DNA of 64,000 nucleotides from Ditylenchus dipsaci (Eukaryota; Nematoda; Chromadorea; Rhabditida; Anguinidae). How positions within the stretch are numbered: the stretch's first letter is position 1; every line of letters begins with the position of its first letter. The stretch is taken from assembly GCA_004194705.1 (NCBI GenBank), contig SADC01000251.1, forward strand, positions 186,001-250,000. Direction: 5' to 3'. The translations under genes and the position numbers were made by a program. The notes under the pieces were generated by a model that did no database searches, was not told where the DNA came from, and saw nothing but the letters and a program-made list of their open reading frames with translations. Shown here piece by piece: positions 57,339 to 64,000 of this stretch.

Positions 57339-57875
57339 CAGGGTTTGCAGATCGAGAATCGCAAAAGCAGGATTCTGATTTCAAAAAGCAGGATTTAGTA
57401 CAAAAATGATCGGCGAAAGCAGGACAACAAATCCAGACAGCAATAATTTCTTTATTCTACCAATTCAACAACCAGAATCAACAAATCACAAAACCGGATC
57501 AATATTTTCGCTACTTTGGGCTTCCTTGAGCAAATCCTTGTTTCGGAGAAAGTAGTCGAAAGCCTCCTCACATTGCAACGGAGCACACTTGATAGAGACG
57601 AATGCATTGACAGTGGAAACTTGTAGTCGATTCCTCTCAGCAGTCCAAATTCTTTTGACCAGCGAGAATACGGTTTCACAATACGCGTTCGAAGGGAAGG
57701 GACTTAGAAGAGCTCGGACTACCTTCTTCGATTCCAGCTTGCCATTGCTCTTGTAGAGTAAGTAAGTAAGAGCCAATATTCTCATTTAAAATTCCTGCTT
57801 TTTCGAAATCAAAAAGCAGGATTTGAACTCAAAAAGCAGGAAATTCCTTCTAAAGCAGGACATCTGCGAACCCTG
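57339..57875 (-). mobile_element. hAT transposon remnant with C-terminal transposase block
   Basis: Ends CAGGGTTTGCAGAT and the complement of CAGGGTTCGCAGAT, with a perfect 8-bp TSD GTCAAGAA (57331-57338, 57876-57883). Sub-terminal AAAAAGCAGGATTT units occur on both sides. The minus-strand frame at 57785-57486 reads VVRALLSPFPSNAYCETVFS, LVKRIWTAERNRLQVSTVNA, EEAFDYFLRN, the hAT C-terminal dimerisation region. Everything N-terminal, including zinc finger and most of the catalytic domain, is missing, so it is non-autonomous. Confidence 0.92.
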
Positions 57876-58014
57876 GTCAAGAAGACATTTTTTAGGGTGT
57901 GATTAAGTGTGATAAGTGTGATCTGTTTGACCACAGTCAAGATTGATGAACATATTCAGGGTCAAACATCACTATTAAAGCATATATAAGGAAAACCATA
58001 AAACCTTATCTTGT

Positions 58015-58620
58015 TCAGAATGCCGGGCAATTCGTAAGGCGAGCAAATTTGAAGAAATTTGCAGTCAATGAAGCAGCATCGAGAGCCAGCCAGACAATTT
58101 TCGAGGCATCGGAAAAAAATTAAAAGTGATGAAATGTCAAAACCTAAAACAAATAAATAACTCGTTGAAAAATCATTAATCTGTTCGAAGGAATGAAGCT
58201 CAAAATTTTTCAAAAGCATTGCGCCCTCCACTTCGTTGTTTGAGTTCATCTTATATTAGTTCTTGGCTTAATTTGAGGACATCGAATTTTACCAAGAGCT
58301 AATTTAATTTCGACATCAGAACTGTTTGGACTGAATAGGAGCATTTAAAAGATTCCTTGCCTAGAAATATTGTAGGTAATAAACTCAGGTGAAGTTTGAT
58401 AACTCTTACTAATGGTACAGTGACGTGCATACTTGACAGTTCGCTTGTCCTCGAGATAGTTATGTTCTGCATAGCAGTTGATTGAGGTGGTAAGAAATAC
58501 AGTGCTTACCTTTGAAACCAGGAAGACTGTGTTTAAACCAAGAACCTTCAAACCAAGATCTGAAAAAAAAGAGAAGATACCTAAGACCAAAGCAAAGCAT
58601 GACCAATTGTGTCGCACCAC
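58015..58620 (-). CDS. Possible secreted protein, 3-exon model
   Basis: Exons 58620-58510, 58466-58410 and 58249-58015 join in phase 0 throughout. The first starts with a hydrophobic signal-like MVRHNWSCFALVLGIFSFF; the second is 19 codons (ITISRTSELSSMHVTVPL); the third begins MNSNNEVEGAMLLKNFELHS and ends SDASKIVWLALDAASLTANF, then KFARLTNCPAF and TGA. A seven-T run in exon 3 appears one base too long for the frame. The exon 3 acceptor would be ATAAG, the AAG type seen elsewhere here. No family recognised; exon 3 is the better-supported part. Confidence 0.35.
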
Positions 58621-58659
58621 TAACGAACATATCTAGCTGGCTTTATCAACTTATTATCG

Positions 58660-59560
58660 TTAGTAGTTCTGGACGAGAGTGGCGACTGCCCCGACTGCGA
58701 CTGCAAATCGCACTTAAATTGTAACAGTCCACAGTCGCCACCCGGAATCGATCACCAAACAATTACTAGTTGAACTTTGTGTCGTTACAAATAAGAAGAA
58801 CTTGACGTGATTCATCTGTGTTCCTTTTTGTAAACCGAATTGAAAATTTTCAATATCTTAGGTTCTCCGTTGTAAGAACACATCGCGTATTTCCTCTAAT
58901 TATCGCGCCCCCCTCTACTAAAACGCGCCCCCTAACTTTGAGGGTTTGTATCTCGGAGTAGATATTTTTTTTTGCGATCTGTTTTTTTGCATTTTCTTAA
59001 CTCCCGCGAGTTCTACCGATTCTGCTTTTAGGATTTTGAATTCTTGCCTAAAAATATCGAGATCGACCTCAAATTTTTCTTATTTTCGGGGATCCAAATA
59101 TAAACTTATTGATTAGAGGAAATGCGATATAAAAACATATAAAACCAAAAATAAAAAATTTGAACCTGTATGTTTAAAAAAATTAGCGCGCTCTTTCTAT
59201 CAATTTTTCCCACCTAAAAATTAGGCCCACTCCTGGAAGAGTTCAAAAAGGGAATATTAACGGTAAACCACAACCGGATACAAATTATGACCAGATACCA
59301 CGACCGGATACCACGACTGGATACAGTGCCACATTTTACCTTGGTCCCCCCTGTTGATTTTTTTCAACTTAATTCGATTTTTCGAATTTTCACGCACTTA
59401 GGTTTAGGCTCAGGCTCAGGGTAAGCCAGCGCACGTTAGGACGGACTCAAACGTGTGGTTGAACACAATTTTTTTTAACTTTTACAGAAAAACTGTACCC
59501 GATCGCGGTATTCGGTCGTGTTTGTATCCGGTCGTAGGTCAGTCATAATAACAGTCGTGT
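58660..59560. repeat. Palindrome, ACCGTATT-type element and tandem-arm foldback
   Basis: 58675-58745: GAGTGGCGACTGCCCCG and CAGTCGCCACCC pair. 58883-59129: TCGCGTATTTCCTCTAATTA and ATTAGAGGAAATGCGAT ends. About 59265-59560: arms of ACCACGACCGGATA units with CCGGTCGTGTTTGTATCCGG opposite, around TACCTTGGTCCCCCCTGTTG, the same architecture as 56713-57157. Confidence 0.65.
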
Positions 59561-59959
59561 CTGTTCTCATTCGTGCTAAAAAATTTAAGTTGGAATGAGT
59601 TCGAGCGAACACTCAAATTTTGGAGGGGCGCGTTAAAAGATCATTACCGTTTATGACAAGAACAATTTCGAGTTTTTGAATTCGCGGGGGATAGCTCTTT
59701 TATTTTGAAAATATATTTCGACGGGTAACGGCGGTACGTTTTCAGGGTACATTTTGTCTACAAGTAGAAACGGTTGCAGTTTCGAATCGCACCACCCATT
59801 CCGCCCCCCCCTCCACGGGGAGTGATCAGGTGGAGGGATAACATCATATTCGTGTTTCTCGACCCCGATTTCCTGAGAAAGCCGGCTGTTTTTTTATTTC
59901 TGAGAAAAAAAATTTTCGATCCACAGGTGGGGTACCATGGTTTTTTAGCCAAATTTTGG

Positions 59960-60290
59960 AAATTTGAATTGGCGCCTTTTAAATTTTGAAGGGATTAAGA
60001 ACTGTATTGGGAGAGGAAGGAAATAAAAGGAGGCCACTTAATGGCAAGAAAAAAAAGAAAATAAAAAAATGAAGAAAAGCAAATGTTTGTATTCTTAGAC
60101 TGTTTTTAGACTGTCTTACCATGTTTTTCAACTGGGCGTGGCAAAAGAGACTCTATACGCATTTTGATCAAGGGCACTTCTCGAAATCATGTCTAAGGTA
60201 AGTGAGTGCGCGCATCTTTAACTCTCAAGCCCCTGCGCCCCTTCAAGGGCGCAGGGGCTTGGAGTTGAGATGCGCACACCAGGGCTGTAC
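59960..60290. repeat. Truncated C-tract element interior
   Basis: Contains AAGAACTGTATTGGGAGAGG and the hairpin stem (GTCTAAGGTAAGTGAGTGCG, 60190) with the partner cut off after GAGATGCGCACACC. Ends are missing. From 60291 to 60990 there is nothing else recognisable. Confidence 0.55.
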
Positions 60291-60990
60291 CCACGGGTTT
60301 CAAAAATCAAATTTGTGTTCAGTAGAGAAATATGCGCGAAATTAAAATATTCAAAAAACCAGTGGTTTACAATCGATTTTTCTTTTGGATTTCAGTGCTC
60401 TAGTTTGTGTAGTCTATTCTTGTTTTTATGTCCTAGTAAACACTAATAAAGTTGCGTGTTGTTCGGGCTTTGTAATAAGCCATCACTTGCTAACACAAAA
60501 TAGCAAATATGGCGGCCACAAACGATTTTATGCAAAAAGGATGTAAAAATTTGACAAGTTCAGTTCTAGAATCACCCTAAGGCTCTGTTTTCTGATACAA
60601 GTCTATAAAACAAATTGTTAGAAAGATAGCCCATAAGTTTTTACGTATGTATGTGCAAAATTGTCTGAATTTATGCGAAATATCGAATTTTTATGCGGAG
60701 CGATAGTAAAAAGTCACATTTTCATTCGGAAAAACACGTGTTTTTGGATTAAAATGGTTATAACTATCAAAAATTCTGGAATTTCAAAAATTCTTCTGGG
60801 TATGTTGTAGTAGAGATAGCGGGCTACATTTTGGTATACTGAAAGTTTAAAAAAGTCTGTGGTTTTTGGATGTTTGTCTGTGGTGAAAATTTTACCAATT
60901 TTTTCTCGCATTCAGGTACCGTATTCACAGGGTTTCAAACTAAGCAGAAGGCAGGCTAAGCAGAAATCAGCAGCAGTCTTATCGTCTTAA

Positions 60991-61272
60991 ATGAGTAGCA
61001 TTGCTGGAATTCGATGGTCCAAAAAGGGAGCCAAAAAGACTGCAAAAGCAAGATCAGTCCGAGGTACTTATTGCTGTTTATTGGAGTTGGTCAAAATAAT
61101 TTAATTTAGCTGGAAATATAGAGCCGTGTTTTCAGATAGAAGGTCAGTTCGAAGGTCAGTGAGCGTACAAGTTGACTCTACAAGCAAACCATTGGCAAAG
61201 CTTCAAAGGGAGAACGATCTTCTTCTCAGTCATTTGGTCAAGCCAAAATCGAAAAAAGCAGTTAGTTTTTAA
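60991..61272 (+). CDS. Small basic protein, 69 residues, 2 exons
   Basis: Exon 1 60991-61063, exon 2 61136-61272, joined at phase 1 (CGA G|GTACTT ... TTTTCAG|AT AGA). The product begins MSSIAGIRWSKKGAKKTAKA, continues SVRDRRSVRRSVSVQVD and ends KLQRENDLLLSHLVKPKSKK-AVSF. It is strongly basic, with a short amphipathic heptad-like stretch (LAKLQRENDLLLSHLV). No signal peptide. A chromatin, RNA or cytoskeleton-binding role is possible but unproven. The good acceptor, correct phase and protein-like composition make this likely real; each exon alone is too short to stand out. Confidence 0.6.
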
Positions 61273-61295
61273 AGCCGTTTTTACCGCACTTGCAT

Positions 61296-61624
61296 TATTA
61301 GTAGTACAGGCCTCCATTTCCAGACATCAAAAGGATGCCGCCTTTTTGCCCCATACCTATTGACAGTTTCAAAGAGAACGCGCTAAAAGGGGCACTCGAT
61401 CCATAAAAAAAAAGCGGAGTCACATTTTTTTGAAGGGAGTGCTGTTTTGTTTCTCATGAGGGAGTGCTTTTGGTTTTGAGGGGAGTGCTTTGAGGTGCCG
61501 CCCACTCCGGATGAAAGTGCTCCCATAGGTTTAGGTTTAGCGCGTCTCTTTGAAACTGTCCAATAGGTATGGGGCAAAAAGGCGGCATCCTTTGATGTCT
61601 GGAAATGGAGGCCTGTACTACTAT
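61296..61624. repeat. Foldback element, GTAGTACAGGCCTCC ends
   Basis: GTAGTACAGGCCTCCATTTC and its exact complement bound 329 bp. Arms of about 85 bp include AGGATGCCGCCTTTTTGCCC. It lies just after the small basic gene. No coding content. Confidence 0.8.
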
Positions 61625-61995
61625 TATTGTAATGACTCAGACTCCTCGAAAGAGAACAACGTAAAGAGAACAAATTCAGCCAATAACCTCTTGTTAGTGG
61701 TATGGGAAGGTATGGGAAGTTGGTATGGAAGTTGGTGCTCAAAAGACTTTTGGCAAATATTTGATATTTTTTCAGAAGTTGAAAAAATCGCGGAAAAAGT
61801 GTCGCGAGTTGAATGTCGCGAGTCGAGACTGTCGCAAGTTGATATTTTCCACGACTATATTTGTTTAGTTAACAAATAATGTTAAGTTTTATTGAAGAAA
61901 AGTTAGATAAGATAATTAGTAACACTCTGTTTATCAAAGCTGGTCAGGGTGTAATATACTGAATAAAGGTTAACACAAAAAGCAGTTTTCAGAAA

Positions 61996-62193
61996 TTATT
62001 GATCAGTGGCTTCCCGAGGTGTCTTATTGTGAGCGCTCATGTGTTGAGTTAGTTTTCGCTGTTTGTTGAAGCTTTTAAGGCACTGCTCGCAGACAAATCC
62101 TTTTTCTTTCCTCGGTTTTGTCTCACTGTCCGATGAATCATTTTCACTCTCGCCTTTTCCCGATTTTCGGACGATTGAAAAATAATCCCACAT
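61996..62193 (-). CDS. C2H2 zinc-finger exon, partial
   Basis: Minus-strand frame ending in TGA at 61996. Visible: GESENDSSDSETKPRKEKGF, then one C2H2 finger, FVCEQCLKSFNKQRKLTQHM-SAH (C-x2-C-x12-H-x3-H), and NKTPREATDQ. C2H2 fingers bind DNA or RNA; this is the last finger of a longer protein whose other exons are not identified. The first 14 codons of the open frame (MWDYFSIVRKSGK) match the interior of the miniature element at 46206, so the real exon boundary is probably near 62150. Confidence 0.6.
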   Translation of the reverse strand: MWDYFSIVRKSGKGESENDSSDSETKPRKEKGFVCEQCLKSFNKQRKLTQHMSAHNKTPREATDQ

Positions 62194-62220
62194 GTGGAAC
62201 TAATAGAAAGAATACGGTAT
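62135..62220 (-). mobile_element. Half of an ACCGTATTC-family element fused to the zinc-finger exon
   Basis: TACCGTATTCTTTCTATTAG, then CACATGTGGGATTATTTTTC and AATCGTCCGAAAATCGGG, as at 46206-46280. Only one end is present; sequence switches directly into the zinc-finger coding region. Confidence 0.7.
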
Positions 62221-62351
62221 TTTTTTGCTTTTTGCCGCTTTTTTTGTTGCTTTTCGCGACCGCCTTTCCGCTGCCGCGATTTGTTGACGCGCTGCCACTG
62301 CTAACTTCGCCACTGATGTTTAAAAAAGTCGCCGCCCGTTACGTCGCTACT

Positions 62352-62578
62352 TTTGGCCGTGCAAGTGTGGTGGTACCAGCAGTGGTGTCCTGGTGTTAGT
62401 GCCAACGTGGTGATTACCAAATTGTTGGTGGCCGGGTGGTGGCGCCCAGTTGATATTACCTAAGTGGGGATACCCGGGTGCTGATGTCCAAGTGTTGGTG
62501 TCCAGTTGGTGTTTCTTAGGTGGGCACGCCAGGTGGTGGTACTCAGTTGGTGTTACTAAAGTGGCAGTACCCAGGTGG
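62352..62578 (-). CDS. Possible Pro/His-rich exon
   Basis: After a TTTTTTCAG acceptor (62579-62587) the frame reads TPTEYHHLACPPKKHQLDTN, APGYPHLGNINWAPPPGHQQ, FGNHHVGTNTRTPLL and ends HGQK-TAG. The DNA is a degenerate repeat of about 17-34 bp around GTGGTGTTACCCAGTTG, so the frame could be a by-product of the repeat. It could be an exon of the zinc-finger gene downstream. Confidence 0.3.
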
Positions 62579-62587
62579 CTGAAAAAA

Positions 62588-62990
62588 TGGCGGCAAAAAA
62601 TTTAACACCTGTCAGGCTTGAAAAGCATGCTTTTTAATGTTTCGCTTATTAAAAGCAATAAAAAGAGGCGTGAGGCGCCTGTTCGTCTAGTTATATTATA
62701 CTATTGTTTGCAATATTAGCATGGTAAGCCTAAACATACTGTGGTCTAATACTTTTATCGTTATTGAAAAATGAAAAATAAAAATATGATAATTTTATTT
62801 TAGCTGTCAGTTAAAGTAGAAAAGGGGAGCGTATGCGCTCTGTCGTCTGTCCCATATCCGTGAGTGTAGATAACGTTTTAATTGCAATTATTTTTACATC
62901 AAAACTATGGCCTCTGAATATGTTCTCAAAAAATGTATCATTTTTTAAAGAATGTTTAATATTGTTGTTATGACTTCATAATTTATATTT
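62588..62990. other. No gene recognised
   Basis: Nothing supported by sequence beyond AT-rich DNA. Confidence 0.3.
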
Positions 62991-62997
62991 TGGCTAA

Positions 62998-63294
62998 GTT
63001 TCGGTATACACCCTCCACTCAAATTCGGTATACACCACCCAGTCAAGTTCGGTATACACCCCCCACTCAAGTTCGGTATACACCCCCACTCAAATTCGGT
63101 ATACACCCTTCCAGTTTGCCTTGGTCCCCCAAACTGATTTTTTTTTTTAAATTTTTTTCCGAATTTTTTTCAACTATAAACCAAAAAAAAACAGCGTTTT
63201 AAAATTTCAAAAAATTAAAAAAAAAATTAGCTTGGGGACCAAGGGAAACTGGGGGGTGTATACCGAACTTGAGTGGGGGTGTATACCGAAATTG
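62998..63294. repeat. Foldback with TTCGGTATACACCC tandem arms
   Basis: The left arm has five copies of TTCGGTATACACCCCCCACT-like units (about 24 bp); the right arm has two inverted copies. The core GTTTGCCTTGGTCCCCC faces GGGGACCAAGGGAAACTG. Same architecture as 56713-57157 with unrelated arm units. Confidence 0.75.
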
Positions 63295-63726
63295 CTCCAT
63301 ATTTTTATTTATTATGCTGTAATGCTTGATTTATATGAATTTTGAAGCAATGAGTTTTTTGGGGAATTTTTTTGCGAAAAAGACTAGTACTCTCCCTGTA
63401 TAACTGATGAAAATCTTTAAATCTTTCATTGAATGCCGTAAAAAATATATATAATAAAATATTTCGTCTCAACAGTCTTTCACAACATAGAACGTTTTAA
63501 AACAGTGATACAATAGCCATAATTTATGTTCTGCGAGTGATAATAGTTCAATGATTCTCTGGTTGACAGACTTTTCAGCTGGAAGTATTTATTAGCATCG
63601 TGATTACCAATTAACTGGGTCAGATTCAGCTGGAAAGAGCTCGGAGATTTGCTGCAGCAAAGCGCTAAATTAGATAATGAAATTGTTTTAAAGGAATAGG
63701 AAAAGCTACTTAGGCTTGAAAATTCG

Positions 63727-63798
63727 GCCTCGGTTGCGCAGTGGGTAAGAGTTTGTATTATAACCAAATCGTGCGTAATTTCGATCCAGGTGGTGACA
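63727..63798 (+). other. tRNA pseudogene, tRNA-Met-like
   Basis: GCCTCGGTTGCGCAGTGGGT matches the 5' part of elongator tRNA-Met with a good A box; TTTCGATCC is a worn B box. The anticodon position reads TAT in TTGTATTATAACC where CAT would be expected. Stems pair poorly. 63295-63726 and 63799-64000 contain nothing else recognisable. Confidence 0.5.
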
Positions 63799-64000
63799 CG
63801 CTATTTAATTTGGCCTTTTTGTCCAATATCTAGGGGTGGTTGGTGTCTCTGATTCCCACAGCCTTTCAAAATTTGAATCTTAGTGTATTAGGGAAATTGG
63901 CGCCAAACAAAAAATTATCAAAAATGGTCGATTTGGGACACCTTTTTTGTTTCATGCCTCTGATCTGGTTTTTTCTTTTCGGTTTTCGCATGCTTATTGC

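Noticed and set aside
62998..63294. Evenly repeated 24-bp units resembling a CRISPR array
   Set aside because: There are no distinct spacers, the units are inverted on the other side of a core, and the DNA is animal.

Overview
The window looks like animal nuclear DNA, most likely from a nematode or nematode-like invertebrate. It is AT-rich, genes are split by introns (several only 50-60 bp, with T-rich TTTTCAG-type acceptors), and more than half of the sequence is transposon-derived. There is no bacterial gene organisation, operon or CRISPR array. The taxon is inferred from gene style, not from a marker gene.

Layout. 1-6350: hAT miniature element, a 4.4-kb non-autonomous Helitron inserted in an older repeat, and a C-tract hAT element. 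8257-9049: a broken F-box gene (minus). 9340-11460: repeats. 11690-14790: a minus-strand array of about 90-100-residue modules, broken by indels and two transposons. 16258-17917: an internally deleted hAT transposon with perfect target-site duplications (TSDs). 18144-25358: a large minus-strand gene for a secreted Pro/Gln-rich protein built from repeated cysteine-framed, mostly phase 1-1 exons. 26312-35500: mostly nested inverted-repeat elements. 35713-37907: a four-exon gene for a four-helix membrane protein, with three transposons nested in one intron. 40340-40546: a small hypothetical gene. 41758-44194: an apparently intact six-exon pogo/Tigger element. 45943-46098: a possible small secreted peptide. 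49720-54466: a secreted protein with a chitin-binding-like domain and two saposin-B-like domains. 56713-57875: a tandem-arm foldback and a hAT remnant, both with perfect 8-bp TSDs. 58015-58620: a weak gene model. 60991-61272: a two-exon gene for a 69-residue basic protein. 61996-62578: a C2H2 zinc-finger exon joined to transposon sequence, and a possible upstream exon.

Two features run through the window. First, several conserved genes are interrupted by single-base length changes, mostly in short homopolymers. Restoring one base at each break makes the exon phases add up exactly in two genes, which points to assembly indels rather than dead genes. Second, at least three inverted-repeat families have constant tips and cores but a short segment inside the terminal repeat that differs between copies while staying matched between the two ends of each copy. 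A fourth class shares an internal CCTTGGTCCCCC/CTGTTG core between otherwise unrelated arms, some of which are tandem arrays of short repeats. This arm-diversifying foldback population is the least ordinary thing seen here.
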